Notes: generated from the sequence alone by a model not told the origin. A stretch of DNA of 64,000 nucleotides from Verrucomicrobiota bacterium (GCA_027622555.1 JAQBYJ010000011.1:1-64000), one strand, 5' to 3'; shown: positions 26,763 to 36,495, numbered from the stretch's first letter. Made by a program: numbers and translations.

Positions 26763-27170
26763 ATGGATAGCTTCGAAACATACGAACTGGATTTCGGAAC
26801 TTTCAAAAAATTTGATCGTTACATTCTTGGGATACCCAATAAATATTCGAATTTGGGTATACCCGAAGCAAGGAAAGTACACCGCATAATAGGATCACAA
26901 TTCACTCAAAACTACGGCTATATAGGTGATCGAATAAACCATCACTCGGTCGACCCAACGGTATATCTTTATGTGGGTAAGGAAAGTCCGTTACTCAAAT
27001 CAGTCGCCATTATCGTCTATTCAGAATCCTCAAGGACAATAGCAGAACTTGAAGAACAAGCCGCCAACACCGTGGCCTTTAATTTTGGTATTTTTGACGA
27101 TTTGGAATCCGCGGTAGCATGGACGCTATCGGGTCTGGATAAGTTGGATCTAAAAGCAGAAGAAAATTAG
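26763..27170 (+). CDS. Hypothetical protein
   Basis: This 135-residue soluble protein has no signal peptide or membrane segment. A central strand-rich part (KSVAIIVYSESSRTIAELEE) and a final FGIFDDLESAVAWTLSGLDK resemble the end of STAS/SpoIIAA-like folds, where a FDDLE-A--WL ending is common, but this is only an impression. It is flanked by a gene-free region and a convergent gene. I cannot name a function. Confidence 0.5.
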   Translation: MDSFETYELDFGTFKKFDRYILGIPNKYSNLGIPEARKVHRIIGSQFTQNYGYIGDRINHHSVDPTVYLYVGKESPLLKSVAIIVYSESSRTIAELEEQAANTVAFNFGIFDDLESAVAWTLSGLDKLDLKAEEN

Positions 27171-27207
27171 ACTGCCATCCAACAAACCAGAACAGACATG
27201 GAGACGA

Positions 27208-29016
27208 TTATTTTAGACCCCGCATCGGATTTTCGTACCACAAAATATTTCGACTCCAGTGGCCGGCAATGAGCAGATCCAGATCGCCATCCCTATCCAT
27301 ATCAACAGCACGTGTGTCGTAGGAGCCCTGATTCTCCTCAATAAGGTGCTTGGTAAAGAATCCACGGCCATCGTTTTCGAACCAGGCAGCAATACTTTCC
27401 TCATGGCGGCCACAGCTAGCGATGTCGACATCGCCGTCTTGGTCAAAATCCTCAACGACAAGACTGTGTGGTCCGTAAATATCTGCGTCCACTTCTACTT
27501 GATGAAAGTCTGGTCCCATGAAAAGCAGAAGCCCATTTCCATGTCCACGGGAAGCAACCAGATCGACCACTCCATCGCGATTCACATCAGCAGGAATGAT
27601 ATTGGTCGCTCCAGGTTCGGATGCTGATAGAAGGTGTTTTTTCCAAACTTGTGTAGGATCACGAGGTTGCTCCCACCAGGCAAACCACTCTCCACCTTCA
27701 AAACCTTCGCCACCCTTGGCTCCACAGGAAATATCCGGACGACCATCGCCATTGATATCTCCGAAGCCCATATAATGATTTCCTCCGGGTGCATCCTTAT
27801 CGGCAAAGACGTGACGTACCCACTCGCCGGATGCAGCGGGCGTTTCGAACCAGCATATTGATTCGTAAATCGTAGTAGCGCTTTCTTTTTGAAACGAATT
27901 GGCGATAAGATCCAATTTCCCGTCCTGGTTCACATCTCCGGTAATCAAACAATGGGTACCCTGAATTTCATCATCGATGGTGTGATACTTCCATGGTTTC
28001 CCTGAAAAGGGATCTTTCGGACACTCCAACCAAAAAGTAGTGTTATTAGATCCAACAAAATCCTGATCTCCATCACCGTCCACATCAAGTAGGCATGAGT
28101 GAATACACTGCGGCCGCGGTTTCCGCGACGAGTCACCTTCTTTGAATGCATGTATCGTCTGCCGTTTCCAATCGGGACCTTTCAAAAGAACAACATTCCC
28201 ATCGAAGGTGCCAATTACGTCCATAAAGCCATCTCCGTCAAAATCGTTGGCAACCGCCGAATCCGTCTGCGTGCTTTCTACCTGCGATACTATGGTGTGC
28301 TTTTTCCAAATAGCTCCCGATTCGACTTGAGATCCATCCGTCGGCAACGCCTCCCATATCTTTACGTTGTCGTATGAAAGCGTTCCTTTATTTCCACGAG
28401 CCTTCAAGTTGAGCGAGGTTTTAAGTACATCAAAACGCCAGTGCTTTGCTTTTAAGGTAGGTCCTCCATCGATTTGCGCGATACACTGATCTCCAATCAC
28501 TTCAATGAGCACGGTGTACCAACGGTCCTTTTCAATGGTCCAATCAGAGGTGGCAAGGGGCAGATCTTTGTCACCTATAATTTGAGAATGCCGATCCTTC
28601 TGTAATATTGTTCCAGCATTTATAGACGGAATCAGACGAGCAATATGACCTGTACCTCCCGCAGTCGTGCTGTTGTTAAATCCGATATGGGCAGCATTCA
28701 GTCCACCGGAAACCTTGAACGACATTTCCAGAATGCAATCCCGGGCAGCGACCTGTACTGTCATGCTCGGTGTAGCACCCGTGTGGTTGTCTCGACTCGC
28801 CTGAAACTCTGGCGTAGAGGGAATCCCAACAAAAGCGCCCTCCTCCACCGACCAACGTGTTCCGTGAAGCGCCTGCCATTCGGGCTTGACTGACCCCGAA
28901 TTAAAATCGTCTTCGAAAAGTAATGATCCCTTCTGGCTATCGATGGGTTCGAGGGCAAAAGACTGAGAAACTAAAAACGTTAAAATCGACAATACCAGGA
29001 GAAGATAATATTTCAT
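27208..29016 (-). CDS. Secreted VCBS/FG-GAP repeat protein with N-terminal sandwich domain
   Basis: I place the start at ATG 29016, giving a clean signal peptide (MKYYLLLVLSILTFLVSQSF). A longer frame to 29067 would add 17 unlikely residues. After the signal comes a concanavalin/DUF1080-like domain (about 25-225: SLLFEDDFNSG, PEWQALHGTRWSVEEGAF, LSYDNVKIWEA). Then come seven VCBS repeats, each with an acidic calcium-binding loop: DFDGDGFMD, DVDGDGDQD, DVNQDGKLD, DINGDGRPD, DVNRDGVVD, DFDQDGDVD, DMDRDGDLD. Seven blades would close a beta-propeller. It probably binds or acts on extracellular glycan; an enzymatic role is not shown. It lies downstream of the DUF1592/DUF1552 genes on the same strand. 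Confidence 0.88.
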   Translation of the reverse strand: MKYYLLLVLSILTFLVSQSFALEPIDSQKGSLLFEDDFNSGSVKPEWQALHGTRWSVEEGAFVGIPSTPEFQASRDNHTGATPSMTVQVAARDCILEMSFKVSGGLNAAHIGFNNSTTAGGTGHIARLIPSINAGTILQKDRHSQIIGDKDLPLATSDWTIEKDRWYTVLIEVIGDQCIAQIDGGPTLKAKHWRFDVLKTSLNLKARGNKGTLSYDNVKIWEALPTDGSQVESGAIWKKHTIVSQVESTQTDSAVANDFDGDGFMDVIGTFDGNVVLLKGPDWKRQTIHAFKEGDSSRKPRPQCIHSCLLDVDGDGDQDFVGSNNTTFWLECPKDPFSGKPWKYHTIDDEIQGTHCLITGDVNQDGKLDLIANSFQKESATTIYESICWFETPAASGEWVRHVFADKDAPGGNHYMGFGDINGDGRPDISCGAKGGEGFEGGEWFAWWEQPRDPTQVWKKHLLSASEPGATNIIPADVNRDGVVDLVASRGHGNGLLLFMGPDFHQVEVDADIYGPHSLVVEDFDQDGDVDIASCGRHEESIAAWFENDGRGFFTKHLIEENQGSYDTRAVDMDRDGDLDLLIAGHWSRNILWYENPMRGLK

Positions 29017-29199
29017 AATGTTACTGAATTCAAACACGGCACTGCGGGGACGCAGTAGCCCTACCACAGGAATCTAAAATTGATAGGCGATCGCACTGTG
29101 CCTTAACTAAACTTAATAGCGAAGACTGGTCCTCGCGATGCCGAATGTATTTTTTATTTCGCGTAATTCAGCGCCTTTCGTAGTTATTAATAATACCAA

Positions 29200-31701
29200 T
29201 CATATCTCCTGAAACGCCTCACTCATCACAACAAGTTCCACCAGATCCCGTAGACCATTGCCACGCTCTTCCAGCTCTTCGCAGAGGGTTTGTAACGTCG
29301 CGCGATCCGTAAAAACAAGTTTTCTACCTAAGGCGTAAGACAGCATCTTTTCGGTGAGGCATTGTGTAAACTGGTCTTTCCGGCCCAAGAGAATGGTTTT
29401 AAGATCGGCCATATTGTTAAAACTCTCACCTGTAGGCAACTCGCCGGCGGTTTCGATCTTCCCAATTGGACGGCCTTGGTCATTGCGGTACTGACTTCGA
29501 TAGGCGCCGATAGGATTGTAAATTTCCATGGCGAATCCAAGGGGATCGATTTTTCGGTGACACTCGGCACAAGTTTCTACTTTCCGATGTTTCTGGAGTT
29601 GTTCGCGAATCGTGGTCGCTCCCCTGATATCAGGTTCAAGAGGATCAACGTCAGGAGGCGGTGGCGAAGGTGGTGTTCCAAGAATATTCTCCAATATCCA
29701 GATGCCTCGAATAACCGGTGAGGTTTCCACACCATTGGAAGTAGCGGTCAACACACTGGCATGCCCGAGTACGCCACCGCGAACTTCACGATCGGCAAAC
29801 TGAACCTTTCGGAAATGATCGCCCTGGATTCCTTCGAATCCATAAAGCTCGCCCAGGTAGCGGTTGACGAAGGTATAATCGGAATCGATAAACTCATCTA
29901 TTGGCCTGTTGTTTGCCAGAAGGTCTTGAAAGTAGAGCCTTGTCTCCTCCTTCATTAGCGGTTCCAGAAAGCGGGTATGGTAAACATCAAACTTCCCGGT
30001 GTCCGGCGGCATTTCACCCAGTTTGTTTAAATGAAGCCAACCATCGGTAAAATGATCGGCCAAAGCCCGAGTATTTGAGTCGCCCAACATCCTCAACACC
30101 TGCCTTCTCAACTCATCTTGATCGCCGAGTTTTCCTTTGGCCGCTGCTGCAAACAACTCCTGATCCGGCATCGAGCTCCAGAGAAAATAGGATAAGCGTG
30201 AAGCCAGCGAAAATTGATCCAGATTATAGGGCAGATCCTTATCAGGTAAATCAAGATCCTTATCAACCGGAGCCTCAACATAGATAAAATTCGGGGACGC
30301 AAGTATCGCCGTAACCATGATTTTAAGGGCGTTAATCCTGGACTCACCGGCTTCAATCTGTCTGTTATAAAATGAAACATACCGCTCCCTTTCTTTGGCC
30401 AATAACGGTCTCCTAAAGGCACGGGATCCGAAGTTCATAATCACTTGTAGAGGATCGATCTTCTCAGGTGGATTTGGCTCTTTTCCGAAAATTGCCTGGT
30501 GACTGGCTGGTGGCCAACTTGGCGACTCGGGGCCGTGAATCTCCATTCCATAGAAGCGGATGCGTGGGCCCTCATACACATCAGATAAATAAACGGTCTG
30601 ATTCTCACTCGGCTGTGCCGCAACTCCGTCGCGCCAGTTGGATGGAACCACATCCAGGTGATATTTCTCCGTTAGCCGCGAGAGTACTTGTTTGAAAGGT
30701 TGAGGCCCATTTGGATAGCGCACAATCGGCACAAAACCTTTATCCATCCAAACACGAAACTCGTAGGTCTTTACTTCATTATCTTCCAGTGGAACGGTGG
30801 CCAGCACTCGATCAGAATTATTATACTTACGCCCCGGGTATGCAATAGCGGGATCCGTGGCAAGCAACTGCATCTTGATCGGTTCCTCAGGATCGATTCG
30901 CAACATGGCAGGATCATATTTGTTAATCCGATTCACCCCTTCGGCCGTTATCCGAATCGTATAATACCCATCCTCCGGGGCACCCTTATACTTCGAGGCA
31001 TACAAACGATCAGATTTCGCATCGCCATGACCAAAATCAATGTACTCGCCATTCACATTGATGGTAAACCAGATCTGCGGTCGAAAATGGAAAGTGCGAT
31101 CCGTATAATCGTTGGGCTCGAGAAACACGGAAGTCACTTGAGGCGGCTTTCCAAAATTGACTGCTTTCTCCACGGTTGCAGTTGCAGCTTCGAGATACCG
31201 CTGAAGTAAGTAATCTGACAAGACCAGCTTGCCACCGATATTTTCAAAACCTTCCTCGCGTTCGTCTGCCGGAAAAAATTCTGTAGGATCGAATGAATCG
31301 ACCTTGAGATGTAATAAATCCCGAATGGTGTTGAGATACTCATAGCGGTTCATCCGCCTCAATCGTGTTACCTCCTTCGCTTCGGTCACCAGAATCGAAT
31401 CTTCGAGCTCCTCGGTAATCCAGGAAACCATTTCCTTAACAGCCTCCGCATCGGGCCGTGGTTCATCCTCCGGAGGCATGTCCCCAAGATTCAGCATATC
31501 GAGTACTTCCTCCCAGGCCCAAGCCGTATCCCGATCCTGAAAATCCAGGGTCAGACCATCCAATCGACGATCCCCCTTCTGTTTCTCGTCTCCATGGCAT
31601 TTAATACAATGTTCTTTGAGGAAAGCGTGGGGGCTGATTTCTTGGGAATATCCCCAAACGGGAAACAATCCCAAGACTATCATTACCAGAGAAAACCTCA
31701 C
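29200..31701 (-). CDS. PVC cytochrome with DUF1587/1595/1592/1588/1585 domains
   Basis: This large exported protein has a heme-binding CIKCH near its N-terminus (LKEHCIKCHGDEKQKGDRRL). The ordered PVC domains follow: DUF1587 (VTRLRRMNRYEYLNTIRDLL), DUF1595 (FGSRAFRRPLLAKERERYV), DUF1592 (SRLSYFLWSSMPDQELF), DUF1588 (GGVLGHASVLTATSNG, ETCAECHRKIDPLGFAME with another CxxCH) and DUF1585 (LRDLVELVVMSEAF). The longest frame starts at ATG 31740, but its first ten residues (MSIAAKAAPT) are encoded by a REP-like repeat arm. A GTG at 31701 gives a standard signal peptide MRFSLVMIVLGLFPVWGYSQ, so I prefer that start. These proteins occur with DUF1552 partners, as here. Reaction unknown; periplasmic redox on glycans is the common guess. 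Confidence 0.85.
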   Translation of the reverse strand: MRFSLVMIVLGLFPVWGYSQEISPHAFLKEHCIKCHGDEKQKGDRRLDGLTLDFQDRDTAWAWEEVLDMLNLGDMPPEDEPRPDAEAVKEMVSWITEELEDSILVTEAKEVTRLRRMNRYEYLNTIRDLLHLKVDSFDPTEFFPADEREEGFENIGGKLVLSDYLLQRYLEAATATVEKAVNFGKPPQVTSVFLEPNDYTDRTFHFRPQIWFTINVNGEYIDFGHGDAKSDRLYASKYKGAPEDGYYTIRITAEGVNRINKYDPAMLRIDPEEPIKMQLLATDPAIAYPGRKYNNSDRVLATVPLEDNEVKTYEFRVWMDKGFVPIVRYPNGPQPFKQVLSRLTEKYHLDVVPSNWRDGVAAQPSENQTVYLSDVYEGPRIRFYGMEIHGPESPSWPPASHQAIFGKEPNPPEKIDPLQVIMNFGSRAFRRPLLAKERERYVSFYNRQIEAGESRINALKIMVTAILASPNFIYVEAPVDKDLDLPDKDLPYNLDQFSLASRLSYFLWSSMPDQELFAAAAKGKLGDQDELRRQVLRMLGDSNTRALADHFTDGWLHLNKLGEMPPDTGKFDVYHTRFLEPLMKEETRLYFQDLLANNRPIDEFIDSDYTFVNRYLGELYGFEGIQGDHFRKVQFADREVRGGVLGHASVLTATSNGVETSPVIRGIWILENILGTPPSPPPPDVDPLEPDIRGATTIREQLQKHRKVETCAECHRKIDPLGFAMEIYNPIGAYRSQYRNDQGRPIGKIETAGELPTGESFNNMADLKTILLGRKDQFTQCLTEKMLSYALGRKLVFTDRATLQTLCEELEERGNGLRDLVELVVMSEAFQEI

Positions 31702-31711
31702 TGATAGGCAG

Positions 31712-31773
31712 GTAGGAGCTGCTTTAGCTGCGATACTCATTATCTGTCAGATCGCAGCTAAAGCAGCTCCTAC
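31712..31773. repeat. REPIN-like perfect 23-bp inverted repeat
   Basis: Arms 31712-31734 (GTAGGAGCTGCTTTAGCTGC plus GAT) and 31751-31773 are perfect reverse complements around a 16-base loop. The GTAGGAG heads lie at the outer ends. It sits between the DUF1552 gene and the preferred start of the DUF1592 gene, so it could be a processing or stabilising hairpin between the two messages. Confidence 0.9.
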
Positions 31774-31793
31774 AAATGGTTGATGAGATGGTA

Positions 31794-33083
31794 TCATGAT
31801 AAGCCAACCAACGTCCCACTACTCGTTCCAAAGTTGTCTATCTCCAGTCCGAATTTCTGTAACATCGACACATAAAGATTACAGGCCGGTGTTTGTTTAT
31901 CACCCACCTTGGGATAGTCTTTATGTTCGCCATGTTTAAATCCGCCACCAGCAAGCATCAGTGGAAGATCACGATTCGAATGGGAGCTGGCATTTCCCAT
32001 TCCACTTCCGAAAAGCACCATGGTTTTGTCCAGCAGCGAAGTTTCGTTTTCAACTTCGGTTCGTTTGAGCTCCTCGATGAATCGAGCAAGCTGTTTGGCA
32101 TGGAAGGTCTCAATAATCGTAAGCTCTTTCAGACGCGAAGGATCCTGACCATGGTGCGTCAACGCGTGATATCCTTGAGTAACTCCCGGCAATCCCGAGT
32201 CGCCACTCCATCCATTTATTGAATAGGTCAACACCCGCGTGGAATCAGTCATCAAAGCCAACTTCATCAAATCGTAATACAAGGGAACCTCTTCGTAAAA
32301 ATCCGTAGGCAGAGGTCGTGGAAACTGAAAATCAACATTGGGCTTTGGCTTGTTTAACCAGGCCTCCGACATTTGCAATCGCTTCTCCACTTCGCGCACC
32401 GAAGTAAAGTACTCATCGAGCTTTTCCAGATCATTGGCACCCAGTCGTTGTTGAAGATCTTGTGCGTCATCGCGAACAACATCCAGAATGCTGCTGTTCA
32501 GTTTATAGGAGCGTGCCAAACGACGCTTGTGCGCCAGATCGGTTTCCAGAAACAATGCGTCGAACATTTGTTGAAGATTCGATACAGCGGGAATACTGAC
32601 TCCATTGCGCGTCCAGGACAGCCCATTGTCTCCACCACCGACGTTCAGTTGCATGGATTGATAACGTGTGGCTGTGCCAACGAATTCCGCCGCCTTTTGA
32701 TCCATGGAAATATTACCCTCAGGCATGGACTTGGCCATGTCGGCACGAATGCCCGACAAGTAAGTATGCACCGCTTCATGGCCGCCTTTCATTCCAGGAT
32801 GATCGAGATGAGAAAAAACAGTGAAATCGTTTTGTAAGCCTTTTAGGGGTTCGAGAAGGTACGGCAGCTCATAATTTCGGCCGGTTTTGTCCGGAAAAAA
32901 TCCCTGAGGGTGCATGCCATATTGCAAACCGATGCAAACCATACGCATTGAATCAACCGCTTTCCCGGTAACTGATACGGCAGATAAGGGCCTGGAAAGA
33001 GACTCCAAAAACGGTAAAGCCACCAATGCTCCTGTCCCTCTTAAAAAGGCTCGTCGGTTAAATTGGGTTTGGGGAATTTTCAT
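31794..33083 (-). CDS. Tat-exported DUF1552 protein
   Basis: I start this protein at ATG 33083 (MKIPQTQFNRRAFLRGTGAL), which gives a classic Tat signal; the longer frame to 33101 adds six residues before it. The 429-residue body is DUF1552, a PVC-enriched relative of DUF1501 with an alkaline-phosphatase-like look (VCIGLQYGMHPQGFFPDKTG, FTVFSHLDHPGMKGGHEAVH, LLDKTMVLFGSGMGNASSHS, LPLMLAGGGFKHGEHKDYP). It is the first gene of a pair with the DUF1592-type cytochrome, an arrangement common in this superphylum. The biochemical role is unknown. Confidence 0.88.
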   Translation of the reverse strand: MKIPQTQFNRRAFLRGTGALVALPFLESLSRPLSAVSVTGKAVDSMRMVCIGLQYGMHPQGFFPDKTGRNYELPYLLEPLKGLQNDFTVFSHLDHPGMKGGHEAVHTYLSGIRADMAKSMPEGNISMDQKAAEFVGTATRYQSMQLNVGGGDNGLSWTRNGVSIPAVSNLQQMFDALFLETDLAHKRRLARSYKLNSSILDVVRDDAQDLQQRLGANDLEKLDEYFTSVREVEKRLQMSEAWLNKPKPNVDFQFPRPLPTDFYEEVPLYYDLMKLALMTDSTRVLTYSINGWSGDSGLPGVTQGYHALTHHGQDPSRLKELTIIETFHAKQLARFIEELKRTEVENETSLLDKTMVLFGSGMGNASSHSNRDLPLMLAGGGFKHGEHKDYPKVGDKQTPACNLYVSMLQKFGLEIDNFGTSSGTLVGLS

Positions 33084-33263
33084 GGGGAAACGAATGATCA
33101 TCTTTAATAACCAAGGTCGTCAAGTTTGCAACATCAGCTTAAGAAGTTACGGGTGAAAGGAAGGTTTAGAATTGAGCAAACTAAATACATCGTGACCTGT
33201 TTATCGAACAAAGAGCAAGAAAATCGATTGAACATTCAACCATTCCCCACTCTTGTTATCTCA

Positions 33264-34769
33264 ATGCAATTTTTACAAAAAGAGTGGGTTTTATTAGGTA
33301 TAGTAACGGTACTAGTCTTTGCAGGATGCAGTGAATCCACCAAGGACGAAAAGATCCGAGTTACACTGCTTCAAATCAATGACGTCTACGAAATTGAACC
33401 TGTTTCTGGCGGTAAGTTTGGAGGATTGGCCCGAGTAGCAACCCTTCGCAAAGAGCTTCTTAAAGAAAATCCAAATACCTTTACATTTATTGCCGGAGAT
33501 TTTTTGAGTCCCTCAGCACTGGGAACAGCACAGGTTGAAGGCAAGGCACTCGACGGACAACAAATGGTAGCCGTGCTCAACGCGATGGGCATGGATTACG
33601 CGACCTTCGGCAACCACGAGTTTGATATAAAGGAAGAAGCCTTTTTTGAACGCATGGCGGAGTCCAGATTCACCTGGATTTCCAACAATGTATTTGGAGA
33701 AGATGGTAAACCATTCGAGGGAGTAAAATCACACGAGATATTAACCATTCCCGGATCGAACGGAAGCAACTTCAGACTAGGTGTTGTTGGCGTAACTATT
33801 GAAGAAAATAAGCCTGATTACGTTACTTTCGAAGATTCGTTTAAAAGCGTCCTAACAGCGGTTCACAAAATAGAAAAAGCCACGGACGCCATTGTGGCGA
33901 TCACACACCTGGATTTTAGAGATGACATGTTCATTGCGAAAAATGTGCCTGAGATCGACTTAATCATTGGCGGGCACGATCACGAAAACATGTATTTTAA
34001 GAGTGGTGAAAATTATACACCGATAACGAAAGCGGATCTTAATGCTAAAACAGCTTTTGTGCATAAACTCACCTTCGACCCTCAAACGGATGCATTGGAG
34101 ATTACTTCAACATTGGTGCAAATAGACGACTCAATCGAAGAAGATCCTCCGACAAAAGAAGTCGTCGAGGAATGGGTGCAAAGAGGATTTAATGGATTTC
34201 GAAAGTTAGGATTTAATCCAAGTGAAACGGTGGCTACGATTAACTTTGATTTCGATGGCCGGGAATCAAGCGTTCGATCCCAACCGACGAACCTTACCCG
34301 TCTTATTGCCGACGCGATGCTTCATGAAGCTAATGAAGTTGATTTCGCGTTCTTCAACGGCGGATCGATTCGTATTGATGATAAGCTAATGGCCGGTCCT
34401 GTTACCCAGTACGATATCATTCGCGTATTACCTTTTCCTGGAAAAGTTGTAACCGTGGGCATTCAAGGAAACATAGTAGAGAAAGCGTTGGATCAACTTA
34501 GAGGAAGTGTTGGCAACGGTGCATTTCTTCAAACCACAGCGAATGTGAATTTCGAAAACAATACGTGGACGATTAATGGGAATCCGATCGAAACGAATAA
34601 AATCTACCGAGCAGCCACTAACGACTTCATCGCAAATGGCAGACTATCTCCTCTCAATTATTTGAATATCAACCAACCTGATTCAGGAATCACTCTTATT
34701 GAAACGAACGGAGATGTTCGTATCGCAGTGATAAATGAATTGAAGCGAAAGTATTCTACTAACAACTAA
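33264..34769 (+). CDS. 5'-nucleotidase / 2',3'-cyclic phosphodiesterase family lipoprotein
   Basis: ATG 33264 yields a lipoprotein signal (MQFLQKEWVLLGIVTVLVFA then GCSES, lipobox Cys22); the open frame extends upstream to 33126 without signal character. The N-terminal metallophosphatase domain shows ITLLQIND-like LLQINDVYEI, FIAGDFLSPS, GNHEFD, AITHLDFRDD and IGGHDHE, covering the metal ligands. The C-terminal substrate domain shows FFNGGSIRID and a long tail. Such enzymes hydrolyse external nucleotides to salvage phosphate and nucleosides. The protein would sit in the periplasm or on the outer face of a membrane. It stands alone, convergent with the broken sulfatase. Confidence 0.88.
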   Translation: MQFLQKEWVLLGIVTVLVFAGCSESTKDEKIRVTLLQINDVYEIEPVSGGKFGGLARVATLRKELLKENPNTFTFIAGDFLSPSALGTAQVEGKALDGQQMVAVLNAMGMDYATFGNHEFDIKEEAFFERMAESRFTWISNNVFGEDGKPFEGVKSHEILTIPGSNGSNFRLGVVGVTIEENKPDYVTFEDSFKSVLTAVHKIEKATDAIVAITHLDFRDDMFIAKNVPEIDLIIGGHDHENMYFKSGENYTPITKADLNAKTAFVHKLTFDPQTDALEITSTLVQIDDSIEEDPPTKEVVEEWVQRGFNGFRKLGFNPSETVATINFDFDGRESSVRSQPTNLTRLIADAMLHEANEVDFAFFNGGSIRIDDKLMAGPVTQYDIIRVLPFPGKVVTVGIQGNIVEKALDQLRGSVGNGAFLQTTANVNFENNTWTINGNPIETNKIYRAATNDFIANGRLSPLNYLNINQPDSGITLIETNGDVRIAVINELKRKYSTNN

Positions 34770-34782
34770 TTCTCGGGGCGAA

Positions 34783-36270
34783 CTACCTCTTTGGAGCACT
34801 CCGTCCTGACTCCACATACCGGGTCAATTGTTTGCTCATACTCGCAACCAGTTTGGGATGGTCGGACAGCACATTAACTTTTTGTTGAGAATCTTTCTTG
34901 AGATTGAATAACTCACGAGTCTCCTCATGAGGTTCAACTCCGCGTTCTTTTCGAAACCACTCCGGCTCAGGGCTTACCATTCCGGTTTTTGAATCAATCA
35001 AAACCCAATTCCCTCTTCGCAATGCAAGTACACCATTGGAACCATGGTAAACCGTAGCTTGGCGAACCGGTTTCTCGAGAGCCTCTCCGAGGAAAACAGG
35101 TAGAATACTGTAACTGTCTTCCGCAGCTTCATTGGGTAGTTCCGCATCAACAATCGCTGCAGCAGTTGCCATGAAGTCAACCAGGGAGATGGTTTCATTG
35201 CTTACAGAACCAGCCTCAATCTTTCCAGGCCAGCGAACGATAAAAGGCACGCGGTTACCACCTTCCCAAAGATCACGCTTAACTCCTCTCCAATCCGACA
35301 TACTGTAATGACCGGTTTCCTGAATGCGATCATAGGCAATATTCTCAGGGCCATTGTCCGCGGTAAATATGATAAGCGTATTATCCGCGACTCCGGCTTC
35401 ATCGAGTGCATCGAGCATCTGACCGATGTGATGATCCAACTCGACCACGAAGTCGCCATACAGACCCGCCCCACTCTTTCCTAGAAATTCGTCGTTTGGA
35501 ACAACAGGTTTGTGCGGGGCTATCGGAGCCCAATAGAGGAAGAACGGTTTATTTCCCTTGGCAGCACGTTTAATAAACTCTACTCCCTGTTCCCCGAAGC
35601 GTGGCAACATATGCTTGTGTTCGTACCCAGGTGTCCGGTACCCCCGATTGTTGTTTCCACCCATCAGATAAGCAGACTCATCACCGAGATCAAATTTCTC
35701 AGTGGGTTCGATCAAGGCTTTGTCATTTTCCGAGAAGGTCCATGCCGGCTTAGCCAACCCGTAGGAATAATCGAAACCTTGCTGCAACGCCCCTATCTTC
35801 TTAGGTCGCGACCAATCAATGTTTGCTGCTTCCACTTTTCCCGAAGGATCCTTCAGATTCCAGGTATGCCCCAAATGCCACTTGCCGATATGGGCAGTGT
35901 GGTAGCCGTTCTGTTGAAGCAATTCACCAACGGTGAGCCGCTACTGCTCGATGAGCGGCGGAGAGCTTTCATTTAAAACGCCTTTCTTCAATTCCGTCCG
36001 CCAGCAATAGCGTCCGGTTAAAACGGCATAGCGTGTCGGAGAGCACACTCCGGAAGGCGTATGCGCATCGGTAAATCGCATTCCTTCTTGCGCAAGTTTG
36101 TCCAGGTTTGGAGTCGGGATTTTAGATTCTGAACTATAACAACCAAGATCACCATAACCCAAATCATCTGCTAAAAAGAAAATGATGTTCGGTTGATCAG
36201 CCGACCATAACTGAATTGAGAATATCAGAAAAAAACAGGTCACAAGAAATTTAAAAGATAAACGAATCAT
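34783..36270 (-). pseudogene. S1 sulfatase interrupted by an in-frame TAG
   Basis: Two minus-strand frames, 36270-35941 and 35940-34783, are in one register. One TAG codon (35941-35943) divides them at LIEQ-stop-RLTVGELLQQNGYHT. The sulfatase at 50607-49087 reads LIEDSRMTLASLLRDNGYAT at the same place, so the stop replaces a Ser codon, one base away from TCG. Everything else is intact: signal peptide ending QLWSA, metal-binding FFLADDLGYGD, formylglycine site CSPTR at residue 76, GKWHLG, and the FTADNGPE metal site. Codon 110 is the stop, so translation would give only the N-terminal fifth. Probably a recent pseudogene or a base error in the assembly. Confidence 0.85.
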
Positions 36271-36426
36271 AGTTTCTTTAGGAAAATACAGTATCCACTG
36301 CAGCACAAGCCTTCTACCAAGGGAAATAAGGCCAGAATCTAAAACCCGAAGCATTTGGGGGTGTAATTAAATGTGCGGGAGATCCGAGGTATTTTTGCCT
36401 CTTTTTGTTCAGACTCATCTGAAGCG

Positions 36427-36495
36427 AACCGCTCGGCGATCGGTCCCTACCCTGGATTTGTCTAACTTGGGTAGGGCGGTTTTGCCAAAACCGCC
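36427..36495. repeat. REP-like cluster: GGTAGGGACC unit plus a GGCGGTTTTG palindrome
   Basis: At 36427-36451 lies a second copy (minus orientation) of the unit at 333-358. At 36470-36495 follows GGTAGGGCGGTTTTGCCAAA plus ACCGCC in plus orientation. Its head is GGTAGGG and its body GGCGGTTTTG-C-CAAAACCGCC is a near-perfect palindrome. The two heads face each other. Confidence 0.7.

Noticed and set aside
6761-35943. Genetic-code change or programmed readthrough as the reason for the two in-frame stops
   Set aside because: One is TAA at a likely Tyr position and the other TAG at a likely Ser position, and TAA, TAG and TGA all end normal genes here, so no single recoding explains both. TGA/selenocysteine is not involved.
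36470-36495. Classic rho-independent terminator
   Set aside because: The stem has almost no loop, there is no T-tract after it, and it carries the GGTAGGG head of the REP-like set; it also lies upstream of a gene, not after one.
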